Source of the DNA: Sphingopyxis sp. GW247-27LB
Lineage (GTDB): Bacteria > Pseudomonadota > Alphaproteobacteria > Sphingomonadales > Sphingomonadaceae
Length of the DNA stretch: 64,000 nt
NCBI RefSeq assembly: GCF_002277025.1
Contig: NZ_NIWD01000008.1
Coordinates: 782,333 to 846,332, forward strand
Direction: 5' to 3'
The position numbers were made by a program, and so were the translations under genes. The notes under the pieces were generated by a model that was not told the DNA's origin, made no database searches, and saw only the letters and a program-made list of their open reading frames with translations. This document shows, in pieces, positions 1-9,718 of the stretch (the first letter of the stretch is position 1; each line of letters opens with the position of its first letter).

Positions 1-31
1 TTGCTTCGTCGCTACGCTCCTCGCAATGACG
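1..31. repeat. Partial copy of an interspersed palindromic repeat (family A)
   Basis: The window opens inside a repeat arm ending in TCGCAATGACG. The same arm is seen in the complete hairpins at 9640-9715 and 21666-21748. It lies just past the stop codon of the minus-strand hydrolase, as expected for an intergenic element. The rest lies outside the window. Confidence 0.7.
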
Positions 32-39
32 GTCGAGTT

Positions 40-984
40 TTACTTCTCCGCCAGGAACGCATCGAGCGCCTTGGCGAACGCCTCCGGCTGGTCGAGCATG
101 ATGAAGTGGCGGCTGCCGGGCACCATCTGCGCCTTGAACCTGGCGACGCCCGCATATTGCGGCTCGAACGCCGCCTTGGCGGCTTCGGCCGGCATCGCGC
201 TGTCGTCCTGCGCATAGAGCAGGGTGACCGGCGCCGCGATCTGTCCCATCTCGCCGCGCAGGTCGGTGGTCATGTCGTCGTAGAAGAGCTGTGCGCTGAC
301 CCGCGGGTCGGCGTCGCGCATCCAGCCTGCGACCGCGGTGCGGCCCGCGGGCGTGTTCGACATGCTGCCGACCATGCTCGCCGCGCCGGGGTCGGCGACC
401 GGGCCCGCCGGCTTCGGCTTGCCAAATTGCGCGCGCATCGCGGCCGCCATCGCCTCGGCTCGCGGCTTCATCATCTCTGCCGTCGCGCCGGGGGCGAAGA
501 TGGTGCCGATGAAGGGCACCGCGTCGACGACCATCAGCTTGCCGACCTCCTGCGGCGTGCGCGCCGCGATCATCAGCCCGGTCAGCCCGCCGAGCGAATG
601 GCCGACGATCGCCGGAGCGGGGCGCCCCGCGTCGGTGATGCAATCGTCGATATAGTCGGCGATCTCCTGCATCATCGGTTCGAGCACCGGACCCGCGGCG
701 TTGATCCCCGCGTCGCCGCCGCCGAAGCCGCGCACCTGCACCAGATGCAGGCGATATTTGCCTTTCAGCCGTTCGGCGGCCTGGTCCCACACCGCGCGCG
801 GCGAGGACAGGCCGGGGATCAGCACGACATCGGGGCCTTCGCCCTCGACCTTCACCGTGATCCGCTTGCCCTCGACGAGCGGCGCGGCGCACGCGGCGTC
901 GGGTTCGGCCGCCCGGGCTTGGGTGGCGACCAGATTGGCGACGAGCAGCGCAAAGAGCGCCATGATGGGAAGCAGTTTTCGCAT
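40..984 (-). CDS. Secreted alpha/beta hydrolase
   Basis: A 314-aa protein with a Sec-type signal peptide: a basic start, a hydrophobic stretch, and an ARA-A cleavage context near residue 25. The mature part has an alpha/beta hydrolase fold with nucleophile elbow GHSLGG; Asp and His candidates lie in LLYAQDD and GSRHFIM near the C-terminus. It is probably a periplasmic esterase or lipase-like enzyme; the substrate cannot be told. Its start lies 4 nt after the stop of the XRE regulator, so it is the third gene of a three-gene operon. Confidence 0.85.
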   Translation of the reverse strand: MRKLLPIMALFALLVANLVATQARAAEPDAACAAPLVEGKRITVKVEGEGPDVVLIPGLSSPRAVWDQAAERLKGKYRLHLVQVRGFGGGDAGINAAGPVLEPMMQEIADYIDDCITDAGRPAPAIVGHSLGGLTGLMIAARTPQEVGKLMVVDAVPFIGTIFAPGATAEMMKPRAEAMAAAMRAQFGKPKPAGPVADPGAASMVGSMSNTPAGRTAVAGWMRDADPRVSAQLFYDDMTTDLRGEMGQIAAPVTLLYAQDDSAMPAEAAKAAFEPQYAGVARFKAQMVPGSRHFIMLDQPEAFAKALDAFLAEK

Positions 985-988
985 GGGT

Positions 989-1180
989 TCAGTCCTTCAG
1001 GAAAATATCTTCGATGGGGAGGCCGAACAGGTCGGCGATGCGGAAGGCGAGGGGGAGCGACGGGTCGTATTTCCCCGTCTCGATCGCGTTGACCGACTGG
1101 CGCGACACTTCGAGCCGCTCGGCGAGATCGCCCTGGCTCCAGTCGCGCTCGGCGCGCAGGACCTTGAGGCGATTTCTCAC
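989..1180 (-). CDS. XRE-family transcriptional regulator, small (63 aa)
   Basis: This minimal Cro/C1-type helix-turn-helix protein consists of little else than the DNA-binding domain: WSQGDLAERLEVSRQSVNAIE forms helices 2-3, and DPSLPLAFRIADLFG helix 4-5. The start is a GTG whose last bases overlap the TGA stop of the upstream membrane-protein gene (GTGA), which implies translational coupling. Longer readings upstream have no plausible composition. Small XRE proteins paired with a membrane protein are common in alphaproteobacteria. It probably acts on the repeats at 1848-1888 in its own operon promoter. Confidence 0.85.
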   Translation of the reverse strand: MRNRLKVLRAERDWSQGDLAERLEVSRQSVNAIETGKYDPSLPLAFRIADLFGLPIEDIFLKD

Positions 1181-1770
1181 GACCCGCGCACCCGGTGCCA
1201 GATCTGCGCGACGCCGAGCCCGATCGCCCAGACCGGCACGGCCATCCAGCTTTCGACGTGCGGCACGACCTTGAAGCTCTCGAGGAAACCCCACACGGTC
1301 GCCACGATCAGCAGCAGGCCGAGCCCGAACAGCGCATGGGTGACATAGCGCATCTTCAGATATTCGTCGGTCTCCTCGACCAGATAGCGATAGAATCCCC
1401 AGACGAAATAGACGATCGGCAACGCCGGGAGCACCGCGATCAGCCACAGCAGCGGCCCCTCGGGCTTCAGCCAGTCGTTGACCGAAATGGCGAAGAACAG
1501 CGCGGCGACATAGGAGAAGGACCAGATCAGCCCTCGGCGGTTGTAGCGCTTGAGCGCTGGCGAGGAGCAGCCGGCGAAGTTGCCGTCGCGCTCGGTCGAG
1601 CGGATCAAGGGAATCAGCAACAGCATCGGCGGCAGCATGACGATCATCGTCCAGATGCCGTCGAGACCGGCGAACCGCGCGCCGAACCCCGTTCCGAACA
1701 TCGCGACGACGAACGCCAGCCCCCAGAGCAGCGGCGCGTGATTGGCGACGGGCGCGTTATCCTGGGCCAT
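1177..1770 (-). CDS. Multi-pass membrane protein of an XRE/membrane-protein pair
   Basis: A 197-aa protein with about five hydrophobic segments (roughly residues 14-32, 38-56, 82-98, 105-123, 143-165). Between the second and third lies a charged loop with STERDGNFAGCSS. Function unknown. It is the first gene of the operon with the XRE regulator and secreted hydrolase. The tight coupling to the regulator suggests that it is the regulator's target or modulates a signal, but nothing in the sequence proves this. Confidence 0.75.
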   Translation of the reverse strand: MAQDNAPVANHAPLLWGLAFVVAMFGTGFGARFAGLDGIWTMIVMLPPMLLLIPLIRSTERDGNFAGCSSPALKRYNRRGLIWSFSYVAALFFAISVNDWLKPEGPLLWLIAVLPALPIVYFVWGFYRYLVEETDEYLKMRYVTHALFGLGLLLIVATVWGFLESFKVVPHVESWMAVPVWAIGLGVAQIWHRVRGS

Positions 1771-1847
1771 CTCAGGCGCTCCGCGGACGCGGCAAGGGGT
1801 GGTGATTGGTGGTCATTGGTCAAGCTCCCTTGTTAATCAGTAAAGGA

Positions 1848-1888
1848 ACATTGACATTAGGGAGTGTGAAAGTCAAGCGACATTGACA
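1848..1888. promoter_or_regulatory. Paired direct repeats upstream of the XRE operon (candidate operator)
   Basis: ACATTGACA occurs twice, at 1848-1856 and 1880-1888, 32 bp apart (about three helical turns). The second copy also forms an inverted repeat GTCAA-N6-TTGAC at 1872-1887. On the minus strand TTGACT in this tract could be a -35 box. Repeats on one helix face ahead of a small XRE regulator gene suggest autoregulation. Confidence 0.5.
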
Positions 1889-1943
1889 AATTGATTGGTG
1901 TGCTTGTCGGCCTGAGCCCGAAAACGAGCGATATTCGGGGAAT

Positions 1944-2321
1944 CTATCCGATCAGCCGGCTCGGCCAGCCGATCCGCACCAGCGTGTCGCCGGGGTCCGA
2001 AACCGCGAATTCGTACATGCCCCAAGGCTTGTGAGTCGGCGCCTTGAGCGGGCCGATGATCGCGTCGCGCACCGCCTCGGCGATCTCGGCGACCTTTTCG
2101 GTGTAGAAATAGAGTCCGAACGGATTCTGTCCGGGCACCAGCCACTCCTGCGGCGATTCATCGGTCAGGTGAAGCTGCCAGCCCGCGCCGTCGTCGAGCA
2201 GGCGATAGCTGCCGTGATCGCTCACGACCCTGAGCCCCAGCCGTTCGTAGAAGGCGGTGCTGGCGTCGAGGTCGCGGCAGGGCAGGATCGCGGCGATGCT
2301 GTGGCGGGGGGCGTCGGACAT
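1944..2321 (-). CDS. VOC family protein (glyoxalase/bleomycin-resistance fold)
   Basis: A 125-aa single vicinal-oxygen-chelate domain: an N-terminal strand IAAILPCRDLDAS, then the FYERLGLRV helix, then DPGDTLVRIGWPS at the C-terminus. The fold serves in glyoxalases, extradiol dioxygenases and antibiotic-binding proteins; the exact activity cannot be assigned. It lies 9 nt downstream of the MerC-like gene in the same direction and is probably co-transcribed with it. Confidence 0.8.
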   Translation of the reverse strand: MSDAPRHSIAAILPCRDLDASTAFYERLGLRVVSDHGSYRLLDDGAGWQLHLTDESPQEWLVPGQNPFGLYFYTEKVAEIAEAVRDAIIGPLKAPTHKPWGMYEFAVSDPGDTLVRIGWPSRLIG

Positions 2322-2330
2322 GGCGCAAGT

Positions 2331-2765
2331 TTAACCATGCGTCTCTGCCTCGCCAATCGGACTTTTCGCACTGTGCCGCAGCCGCCAGTTGGCGAGATGC
2401 GCCGCGGCGAGAGCGATCGCGCCGGCCGAGGTGAGCCAGCGGTCGGCGGCTTCGGGATCGAGCGCGCCGAGCCAGCCCTCGTGGCCGGCGAGGCCGAGCG
2501 CGAGGAGGCCCAGCCCGCCCGCCGCGAGCAGCGCGGGCCCCGCGCGCCGGTGCCGTCGCCAGCCGCCCGACATGGCGGCGAACGCCGCGGGCGCCGCGAG
2601 CAGCAGGATCGCGGCATGAAAGGCCTCGGGCAGCGCCAGCCAGGCGCTGAGCGCCGGCGCGAGCAGCAGGATCAGCGGCAGCACGAGGCAATGGACCAGG
2701 CAGGCGAAGGACAGGCCGACGCCCATCGCGTCGAACAGCCGCGCGCGGGAGGAGGGGAGGCACAT
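2331..2765 (-). CDS. MerC-domain membrane protein
   Basis: A 144-aa protein with four predicted membrane helices and the MerC hallmark in helix 1, a CLVHCL cysteine pair (roughly residues 22-26). MerC proteins take up mercuric ion in mer operons, but many chromosomal MerC-domain proteins lie near zinc-homeostasis genes. I chose the ATG at 2765; an in-frame ATG at 2810 would put the start inside the palindrome at 2801-2819. No merR, merA or merT is nearby, so mercury resistance is not supported. Confidence 0.75.
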   Translation of the reverse strand: MCLPSSRARLFDAMGVGLSFACLVHCLVLPLILLLAPALSAWLALPEAFHAAILLLAAPAAFAAMSGGWRRHRRAGPALLAAGGLGLLALGLAGHEGWLGALDPEAADRWLTSAGAIALAAAHLANWRLRHSAKSPIGEAETHG

Positions 2766-2800
2766 GGGAGAGGACTTTCGCAAGAGTATGCGTGCCAGAT

Positions 2801-2819
2801 AATGATACATTGTATCATT
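2801..2819. promoter_or_regulatory. Perfect 9-1-9 palindrome between MerC gene and thrS (candidate Zur/Fur-type operator)
   Basis: AATGATACA and TGTATCATT are exact inverted repeats around a single T. The site lies 36-54 nt upstream of the chosen MerC start and about 90 nt upstream of thrS. Length, AT-richness and the ATG...CAT frame resemble Fur-superfamily boxes, especially zinc-responsive Zur sites. Assignment to Zur is inference. Confidence 0.5.
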
Positions 2820-2910
2820 GCAAGCGGCGATTGCGAATCCGCCCCTTGCCGCTCCCCGCGCATACTGGCAAAGGAGCCCGGCAATTTTGCCCAGAAAGGC
2901 CTATTTTTCG

Positions 2911-4938
2911 ATGTCCGAGATGATCCGCGTCACCCTTCCCGATGGCTCTGCCCGAGAAGTCGCGCGCGGAACTACCCCGGCTGAGATCGCGGCGGACATC
3001 GGACCGGGCCTCGCCAAGGCCGCGCTCGCCGCGAAGGTCGACGGCGAAGTGCGCGACATCCTGCGTCCGCTCGACGCCGACACGAACCTTGCGCTGATTA
3101 CCAGCCGCGACGAGGCCGACGCGCTCGAACTCGTCCGCCACGACTATGCGCATATCCTCGCCGAAGCGGTGCAGGCGCTGTGGCCGGGAACGCAGATCAC
3201 CTTCGGCCCCGCGACCGAGGACGGCTTTTATTACGACGTGAAGGCGCCCGAGAGCCGCGATCCCTTCTCGATGGACGATCTGCCCGCGATCGAGGAGAAG
3301 ATGCGCGAGATCATCCGCGCCGACAAGCCCTTGATACGTGAAGTCTGGACGCGAGAAGACCTAATCTCTCGGTGGGAACACCTCGGAGAAACGTTCAAGG
3401 CGGAATGGGCCAAGGACCTACCTGAGTTTGAGGATTTGACGGTCTATTGGTCCGGCGACCCGAACGGACCCGATGGCGAAACGGCATGGATGGACATGTG
3501 CCGCGGCCCGCACCTCGCGAGCACGGGAAAGGTCGATCCGCAGGCTTTCAAGCTGATGCGCGTCGCGGGCGCCTACTGGCGCGGCGACCAGAGGAACGCG
3601 CAGCTCACGCGCATCTACGGCACCGGCTGGCTGAACAAGAAGCAGCTCGACGCGCATCTCCACAAACTGGAGGAGGCTGCGAAGCGCGACCACCGCAAGC
3701 TCGGGCGCGAGATGGATCTGTTCCACCTCCAGGAAGAGGCGCACGGCAGCGTCTTCTGGCACCCGCACGGCTATATCGTCTGGCGCGAGCTCGAGGCCTA
3801 TATGCGCCGCGCGATCGACGGCGCGGGCTACAAGGAGGTCAAGACCCCGCAGGTGATGGACGCGCGCCAGTGGGAACAGTCGGGCCATTGGGGCAAATAT
3901 CGCGAGAATATGTTCGTCATCCCCGACGAGGTGCCGAACATCGAGGACGAAGGCCCGCTCGTCTCCGACGCCGCCGAGTGGATGGCCTTGAAGCCGATGA
4001 ACTGCCCCGCGCACGTCCTGATCTTCCGCCAGGGGATCAAGTCGTACCGCGACCTGCCGCTGCGCATCTACGAAAACGGATGCTGTCATCGCAATGAACC
4101 CCACGGCGCCCTCCACGGCCTCATGCGCGTGCGTCAGTTCACGCAGGACGACGCGCACATCTTCTGCCGCGAGGATCAGATCATCGACGAGGTGCAGGAC
4201 TTCTGCGCGCTCGCCGACCGCATCTACAAGGATTTCGGCTTTTCCTACGCGATCAAGCTGGCGCTGCGCCCCGACAAGCGCTTCGGCAGCGAGGAGATGT
4301 GGGACCTGTCGGAGGCCGAACTGCGCGACGCGGTCGTCCGCGCGGGGCTCGCCACCGACGATTATGGCTGGGAGGAGCTGCCGGGCGAGGGCGCCTTCTA
4401 CGCGCCCAAGCTCGAATGGCACCTGACCGATGCGATCGGGCGAACGTGGCAGGTCGGCACGATCCAGTCCGACCGCGTCCTGCCCGAGCGCCTCGACGCG
4501 AGCTATATCGCCGAGGACGGCGAGCGCCACCGCCCGATCATGCTCCACCGCGCGATCTTCGGCAGCTACGAACGCTTCATCGGCATTTTGATCGAGCATT
4601 TCGCCGGCCGCTTCCCGACCTGGCTCGCGCCGGTGCAGGCGGTGGTCGCGACGATCGTGTCCGACGCCGACGATTATGCGAAGGATGCGGTGGCGCAGCT
4701 TCAGGCGGCGGGCATCCGCGTCGAGAGCGATCTTCGCAACGAGAAGATCAACTACAAGGTGCGCGAGCACAGCCTCGCCAAGGTCCCCTATCTCCTCGTC
4801 GTCGGCAAGCGCGAGGCGGAGGAGGGCACGGTCGCGGTTCGCACGCTCGGCCAGGACGGCCAGCGCATCATGCCGCTCGCCGAAGCGATCGCGATGCTGA
4901 AGGGCGAAGCGACGCCGCCGGATTTGCGCGCGGCTTGA
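2911..4938 (+). CDS. thrS: Threonyl-tRNA synthetase
   Basis: A 675-aa class II synthetase that charges tRNA-Thr in the cytoplasm. Domains in order are an N-terminal TGS domain (about 1-65), the editing domain with the HDYAH (HxxxH) motif near residue 77 and MCRGPH, the catalytic core with zinc ligand MNCPAH, motif 2 [17 protein letters not shown] and motif 3 [12 protein letters not shown], then the anticodon-binding domain. The ATG at 2911 starts the TGS domain cleanly. The stop overlaps the next gene's TTG start. Codons in about 3330-3480 (cta, ctt, tct) depart from the rest of the gene. Confidence 0.97.
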   Translation: MSEMIRVTLPDGSAREVARGTTPAEIAADIGPGLAKAALAAKVDGEVRDILRPLDADTNLALITSRDEADALELVRHDYAHILAEAVQALWPGTQITFGPATEDGFYYDVKAPESRDPFSMDDLPAIEEKMREIIRADKPLIREVWTREDLISRWEHLGETFKAEWAKDLPEFEDLTVYWSGDPNGPDGETAWMDMCRGPHLASTGKVDPQAFKLMRVAGAYWRGDQRNAQLTRIYGTGWLNKKQLDAHLHKLEEAAKRDHRKLGREMDLFHLQEEAHGSVFWHPHGYIVWRELEAYMRRAIDGAGYKEVKTPQVMDARQWEQSGHWGKYRENMFVIPDEVPNIEDEGPLVSDAAEWMALKPMNCPAHVLIFRQGIKSYRDLPLRIYENGCCHRNEPHGALHGLMRVRQFTQDDAHIFCREDQIIDEVQDFCALADRIYKDFGFSYAIKLALRPDKRFGSEEMWDLSEAELRDAVVRAGLATDDYGWEELPGEGAFYAPKLEWHLTDAIGRTWQVGTIQSDRVLPERLDASYIAEDGERHRPIMLHRAIFGSYERFIGILIEHFAGRFPTWLAPVQAVVATIVSDADDYAKDAVAQLQAAGIRVESDLRNEKINYKVREHSLAKVPYLLVVGKREAEEGTVAVRTLGQDGQRIMPLAEAIAMLKGEATPPDLRAA

Positions 4939-5696
4939 CCGCCCTGCACCCGATCCTCGGCTTCGCGCCGCTGACGCTGGCGGGCGCGGCGGCGATGACC
5001 TTTGGCGCCGCCTATGTGCGCGGGCTGACAGGGTTCGGGATGGCGATCATCCTCGTGCCGCTGCTCGGGCTGATCATCCCGCCCGCACAGGCGGTGGTGC
5101 TCGGCATCCTGATGCAATTGCTGATCGGGCCGGTGGGGCTGGGGCTGATCCACGCCGATGCCGACCGGGCGACGGCGCTGCCGATCGGGCTGATCGCGAT
5201 GGCGACGACGCCCATCGGGATGGCGGTGCTGGGCGTCACGCGGCCCGACGTCGCGCGGCTGCTGATCACAGGGGTCGCGGTCGGCGCCTTCGTCGCGGTG
5301 CTGCTGCCCAAGCAGCCCGAAGGGCACCGGCCGGGCCGCGCTGCGGTGGTCGGCACCGGGGTCGCGTCGGGCATCTTGACCGGCTTCGCGGCGATGCCGG
5401 GACCGCCGGTGGTGCCCTTCTATCTTCGCCGCCACCTCGAGCCCCGCGTCGCGCGTGCCTCGATGCTGCTGATCTTCTTCCTGACCGCGATCGCCGGGAC
5501 GGCGGCGGCGCTGTGGGTCGGCATCGCGACGAAGCGGCTGTTCCTGCTTGCGCTGCTGCTCTTCGTCCCCATGTGGCTCGGCAACCGCTTCGGCGGCCGC
5601 CATTTCGGCCGGGTGCCGCCGCATGTGTGGCAGGCGATGGTCGCGGTCGTGCTGGGCATCGCCGCGATTTCGGCGGTCGTCCGCCTCTTGAACTAA
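4935..5696 (+). CDS. TauE/SafE family membrane permease
   Basis: A 253-aa protein with about eight hydrophobic segments in two repeats; [18 protein letters not shown] is the family's typical first-repeat signature, and [15 protein letters not shown] its second-repeat counterpart. The family exports sulfite, sulfoacetate or other small anions; the substrate here is unknown. The preferred TTG start at 4935 overlaps the thrS stop (TTGA); an ATG at 4995 would remove the first 20 residues. The stop overlaps the stop of the convergent ABC permease gene. Confidence 0.85.
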   Translation: MTALHPILGFAPLTLAGAAAMTFGAAYVRGLTGFGMAIILVPLLGLIIPPAQAVVLGILMQLLIGPVGLGLIHADADRATALPIGLIAMATTPIGMAVLGVTRPDVARLLITGVAVGAFVAVLLPKQPEGHRPGRAAVVGTGVASGILTGFAAMPGPPVVPFYLRRHLEPRVARASMLLIFFLTAIAGTAAALWVGIATKRLFLLALLLFVPMWLGNRFGGRHFGRVPPHVWQAMVAVVLGIAAISAVVRLLN

Positions 5697-8194
5697 AGGC
5701 TTCGCAGCGCGCGCGCCGGGCGGGCCGACAGCAACGGCCAGCTTCCGGCGATGCCGATCAGGAAGGACAGACCAGCGCCGCCGAGCAGGGTCAGGCCGAC
5801 GATCAGCGGATCGGGGGCGAAACGGAAGTCGAAGAGCTGGGTGACGACATACCAGGCCGAAGCGAGCCCGAGGCCGAGCGCCAGCACCGCGAGCACCACC
5901 GCGAGCACGCCATATTCGACCCCCTGCGCCCCCAATATCTGGCCTCTCGTGGCGCCGAGCAGTTTCAGGATGACGCTGTCGTAGACGCGCCGCTCGCGGC
6001 TCGCGGCGATCGCGCCGATCAGCACCGCGATGCCGGCGAGGATGGCGATGCTCGCCGCGGCGGCGATCGCCTGGCTCATTTGGGTGAGGAGACCCGTTAC
6101 CTGCGTCACCACGTCGCGCACCGCGATCAGCGAGGCCGAGGGGAAGGCGCGTGGAATGCTGCGCGCGAGGCCGGTCTCGGCGGCCGGCGGCACCGCGACG
6201 GTCGCGACCATATTGTGCGGCGCGGCGTCGAAGCTGCCCGGCGAGAAGACGAGGACATAATTGAGGCCGAAATTGTCCCACTCGACGGTACGGAAGGAGG
6301 CGACCTTGGCCTGCACCTCGACCCCGAGGACGTTGACGGTCAACGTGTCGCCGAGCTTCAGGCCCAGCGATTTCGCGACCTCCTGCTCGACGCTGACCAG
6401 CGGCGGACCCTTGTAGTCCGCCGGCCACCAGGCGCCGCCGACGAGCGCGCTCCCCTGCGGCAGGGCGGCGCTGTAGGTCAGCCCGCGGTCGCCGCGCAGC
6501 ACCCATGCGCCCTCGGGCAATTGCGCGAGCGCGTCGACGCGCTGGCCGGCATATTCGGTGATGCTGCCGCGCAGCGCCGGGATCAGGTTGACCTCGGCCT
6601 TCGGGTCGGCGGCGGCCACCAGCGCGCGGAAGCGCGCCGCGCCGTCGCGGGGCACGTCGAGGACGAAGAAGCTCGGCGCGCGCTGCGGCACGGTGCGCGC
6701 GATCTCGGCGGTGATGCTCGTCTGGATCGCGGCGAGGGTGACGAAGAGGGTGAGGCCGAGTCCGAGCGCGACGACGAGCGCACCGGTCGCGGCGCCCGGC
6801 CGGTGGAGATTGGCGAGCGCGAGGCGGAGCAAAGGCCGCTCGGGCCGCGGAAGCCGGCTCGCGACGCGCCGCACCAGCCAGCCGAGCCCGACCAGAAGCA
6901 CGAGCAGTCCCGCCGCGGCGCCGACGAAGCCGAGCGCGAACAGCGGCTCGCGGGCGGTTCCGACGGCGAGCGCGACGATGGCGGCGAGCGCCGCACCGAC
7001 CGCGAGGACGGTTCGTCGCTCGGGCCGCGCGAGCCCGTCGACGGTGGCGCGGAACAGGCCCGCTGCGGGCACCTGCCGCGCCGCCGCGAGCGGGGGCAGG
7101 GCGAAGGCGACGGCGATCAGCAGGCCATAGGCGGCGCTCACGCCAAGCGGCAGCGGATAGAGGGCGAGGCCGGGCTTCACCGGCAGCACGTCGCCGGCGA
7201 TCGCGGTGATGATCGTCGGCGCGAGCGCCCCGACCGCCAGTCCCGCGATAATGGCGGCCGCCGCGACGGCGAGGATCTGCAGGGCATAGATGCGCATCAC
7301 CGCACCGCTGTCCGCGCCGAGGATCTTCAGCGTCGCAAGGCCGGGGCGCTTGCCCGCGAGATAGCTCGCGACCCCGTTGCCGACCCCGATCCCGGCGATG
7401 ACGAGCGCGGCGAGACCGACGAGCGAGAGGAATTGCCCCATGCGCTCGATGAAGCGCCGCGTTCCGGGGGCGCCGTTGCTGCGGTCGGTGACGTCCCAGC
7501 CGGCATCGGGGAAGGCGGCGGTCAGCCGCTTGCCCACCGCCTCGGGGTCGGCGCTGCCCGGCAGGCGGAGGCGATATTTGCTCTCGTAGAGGCTGCCGGG
7601 CTGGATCAGCCGCGTCGCGGGCAGGTCGGAAAGCCCGATGATCGCGACCGGCCCGAGCGTGAATCCCTCGCCGAGCCGGTCGGGCTCGTCGGCGATGATG
7701 CCGCCCACAACGAACGCTTTTTCGCCGAACTTCACACTGTTTCCGACTTCGAGATCCAGCCGCGAGGCGAGATCCTTGCCGATCCAGATGTTCCCCGCTG
7801 GCGGTGGGCCCCGCCGCGCTCCGCTTTCGAGCCGCATCGTGCCGTAGAGCGGATAGGCGGCGTCGATCGCCTTGAGTTCGGAGAGCAGCGCTTCGCCGTC
7901 GGGGGCGTTCGCCATCGCGCGCAGCCGCACCGTCGCCGAGACGCGCCCCTCGCGGCGGAAGGCGGCCATTTCCTCAGGCGTAGCTTCGCGCTGCGGCAGG
8001 CCGAATTCGACGTCGCCGCCGAGGATCGTCTGGCCGCGCGTTTCGAGCTCGGACGTGATCCCGCGCGTCAGGCTGCCGATCGCGGCGAGCGTCGCGACGC
8101 CGAGGAACAGGCAGACCGCGAGCAGCCGCAGCCCGCGAATGCGCGCCGCGAGGTCGCGCCGCGCGATCCGCCAGAGGGTGGCGAGCGGGATCAT
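5693..8194 (-). CDS. ABC transporter permease, FtsX/MacB-like (YbbP type)
   Basis: An 833-aa inner-membrane protein with a first membrane segment near residue 25, a long periplasmic domain, an FtsX-type block of helices at about 255-375, a mid-protein pair of helices, a second periplasmic domain, and a second FtsX block near the C-terminus. Size and topology match YbbP, which works with YbbA and is encoded beside the esterase gene tesA, exactly as here. The system is thought to extrude lipophilic compounds. The start lies 4 nt after the ATPase stop. Confidence 0.88.
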   Translation of the reverse strand: MIPLATLWRIARRDLAARIRGLRLLAVCLFLGVATLAAIGSLTRGITSELETRGQTILGGDVEFGLPQREATPEEMAAFRREGRVSATVRLRAMANAPDGEALLSELKAIDAAYPLYGTMRLESGARRGPPPAGNIWIGKDLASRLDLEVGNSVKFGEKAFVVGGIIADEPDRLGEGFTLGPVAIIGLSDLPATRLIQPGSLYESKYRLRLPGSADPEAVGKRLTAAFPDAGWDVTDRSNGAPGTRRFIERMGQFLSLVGLAALVIAGIGVGNGVASYLAGKRPGLATLKILGADSGAVMRIYALQILAVAAAAIIAGLAVGALAPTIITAIAGDVLPVKPGLALYPLPLGVSAAYGLLIAVAFALPPLAAARQVPAAGLFRATVDGLARPERRTVLAVGAALAAIVALAVGTAREPLFALGFVGAAAGLLVLLVGLGWLVRRVASRLPRPERPLLRLALANLHRPGAATGALVVALGLGLTLFVTLAAIQTSITAEIARTVPQRAPSFFVLDVPRDGAARFRALVAAADPKAEVNLIPALRGSITEYAGQRVDALAQLPEGAWVLRGDRGLTYSAALPQGSALVGGAWWPADYKGPPLVSVEQEVAKSLGLKLGDTLTVNVLGVEVQAKVASFRTVEWDNFGLNYVLVFSPGSFDAAPHNMVATVAVPPAAETGLARSIPRAFPSASLIAVRDVVTQVTGLLTQMSQAIAAAASIAILAGIAVLIGAIAASRERRVYDSVILKLLGATRGQILGAQGVEYGVLAVVLAVLALGLGLASAWYVVTQLFDFRFAPDPLIVGLTLLGGAGLSFLIGIAGSWPLLSARPARALRSL

Positions 8195-8198
8195 CGGA

Positions 8199-8906
8199 TC
8201 AACGTTCCTCGATCCGCCCGTCGTGCATCGTGACGACGCGGTCGCAATGCTCGGCGAGTTCGGGGTCGTGGGTGATGATGAGCAGGGTCGCGCCGAGCGC
8301 GGCGCGGCGGGCGAAGATCAGCTCGATGATCGCATGGCCGGTCGCGGTGTCGAGATTGCCGGTCGGCTCGTCGGCGAAGATGATCGCGGGCGAACTCGCC
8401 ATCGCGCGCGCGATCGCGACGCGCTGCTGCTCGCCGCCCGAAAGCTGGGCGGGATAGTGGGTCAGCCGGTGGCCGAGGCCGACCGCCTCGAGTTCGGCGC
8501 GCGCGCGTCCGAACGGGTCGGCGATGCCCGCGAGTTCGAGCGGCACCGCGACATTTTCCAAAGCCGTCATCGTCGGCAGCAGGTGAAAGGCCTGGAGCAC
8601 GATACCGATCCGCCCGCGCCGCGCGCGGGCGAGGCCGTCCTCGTCCATCGCGGCGAAGTCGAGCCCCGCGACGCGGATGCTGCCGCCGCCCGCGCGTTCG
8701 AGCCCCGCGAGCACCGCCATCAGCGAGCTTTTGCCCGACCCCGACGGGCCGAGCAGCGCGACCGAGGTGCCGGCTTCGACCTCGAAATCGACCCCGCGCA
8801 ATATTTCGACGGGGGCCTTGTCGCTCCCCAGCGTCAGCGTCACATTGTGGGCGGCGATCGCCAGCTCTGGCGCCAGAGAGATCTGGTGTCGGGGCGCGTC
8901 GGGCAA
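8199..8906 (-). CDS. ABC transporter ATP-binding protein (YbbA/LolD type)
   Basis: A 235-aa nucleotide-binding subunit with Walker [11 protein letters not shown]-loop [11 protein letters not shown], signature LSGGEQQR, Walker [14 protein letters not shown] and switch H in IITHDPE. It is coupled to the FtsX-like permease downstream. Its start is only 11 nt from the divergent tesA start, an arrangement conserved in many proteobacteria. Confidence 0.92.
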   Translation of the reverse strand: MPDAPRHQISLAPELAIAAHNVTLTLGSDKAPVEILRGVDFEVEAGTSVALLGPSGSGKSSLMAVLAGLERAGGGSIRVAGLDFAAMDEDGLARARRGRIGIVLQAFHLLPTMTALENVAVPLELAGIADPFGRARAELEAVGLGHRLTHYPAQLSGGEQQRVAIARAMASSPAIIFADEPTGNLDTATGHAIIELIFARRAALGATLLIITHDPELAEHCDRVVTMHDGRIEER

Positions 8907-8917
8907 GGAAGGACCCT

Positions 8918-9634
8918 TTGGAAATGAAAACGGCCGGATGGCGTTCTGTCTGGATATATGGTTGTGCGATCGCGCTTTGCCAACCGCTCGCCGCGTGCGG
9001 CAGCGGAGAGGCTCCGCCGCCGGCGCCGAAGGGCGAGGTGAAGGCCGACGCGCCCGCGCTCCCCGACGACGCGCCGCTGATCATCGCGTTCGGCGACAGC
9101 CTCTATGCCGGCTACCAGCTCGGGCCGAAGGAAGGGCTGGCGCCGCAGCTTCAGGCCCAGCTTCTCGCCGACGGGGTGCGCGCGCGTGTTCAGAACGCCG
9201 GCGTTTCGGGCGACACCACCGCGGCGGGGCGCCAGCGCCTGTCCTTCGTGCTCGACCATGCGAAGGCGAAGCCCGCGCTCGTGCTGCTCGGGCTCGGCGG
9301 CAACGACATGCTGCGCGGCATCGGCCCCGACCAGACGCGCGCCAATCTCGACGCGATGCTCGCCGAGCTTCGGAAACGGGATATTCCGGTGCTGCTCACC
9401 GGCATGGTCGCGGCGCCCAACCTCGGCGCCGACTATGCCAAGGCGTTCGATCCGATATACCCGGAGCTGGCCGCCAAATATGACGCGAGCCTCTATCCCT
9501 TCATCCTCGACAATGTCGTCGGCAAGCCCGAGTTGATGCTCGGCGATCATATCCATCCCAATGCCAAAGGGGTGAAGATGATCGTTGGCGGGCTGGCGCC
9601 GCTGGTGGAAGGGGCGTTGCCGGATAGCGAGTAA
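8918..9634 (+). CDS. tesA: GDSL-type arylesterase/lysophospholipase, lipoprotein
   Basis: A 238-aa SGNH hydrolase: block I FGDSLYAGY (Ser61), block II with Gly in NAGVSGDT, block III GGNDMLRG, and block V DHIHPN with catalytic Asp/His. The N-terminus looks like a lipoprotein signal, with lipobox LAAC at Cys27, so it is probably anchored in a membrane facing the periplasm. It is transcribed divergently from the YbbA/YbbP genes and ends before a hairpin repeat that may stop transcription from both sides. Confidence 0.9.
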   Translation: MEMKTAGWRSVWIYGCAIALCQPLAACGSGEAPPPAPKGEVKADAPALPDDAPLIIAFGDSLYAGYQLGPKEGLAPQLQAQLLADGVRARVQNAGVSGDTTAAGRQRLSFVLDHAKAKPALVLLGLGGNDMLRGIGPDQTRANLDAMLAELRKRDIPVLLTGMVAAPNLGADYAKAFDPIYPELAAKYDASLYPFILDNVVGKPELMLGDHIHPNAKGVKMIVGGLAPLVEGALPDSE

Positions 9635-9639
9635 TCCGT

Positions 9640-9715
9640 CGTCATTGCGAGCGAAGCGAAGCAATCCAGAGTGTGACAAGCCGCTCTGGATTGCTTCGCT
9701 TCGCTCTCAATGACG
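9640..9715. repeat. Interspersed hairpin repeat, family A, between convergent genes
   Basis: Inverted arms of about 32 bp (9640-9671 and 9684-9715) begin CGTCATTGCGAGCGAAGCG and enclose 12 nt. The element lies between the stops of tesA and the MOSC gene, so it could act as a bidirectional terminator. Related copies lie at 1-31 (partial) and 21666-21748. Confidence 0.85.
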
Positions 9716-9718
9716 CGT

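Noticed and set aside
2158-2763. Long Arg-rich frames opposite or offset to MerC/VOC genes, and many similar ones across the window
   Set aside because: They are codon-shadow frames of GC-rich genes, full of Arg/Ala/Pro, with no domains or start signals.
2331-2810. Mercury resistance from the MerC-domain gene
   Set aside because: No merR, merT, merP or merA gene is nearby, and a Fur-type palindrome rather than a MerR-type operator precedes it.
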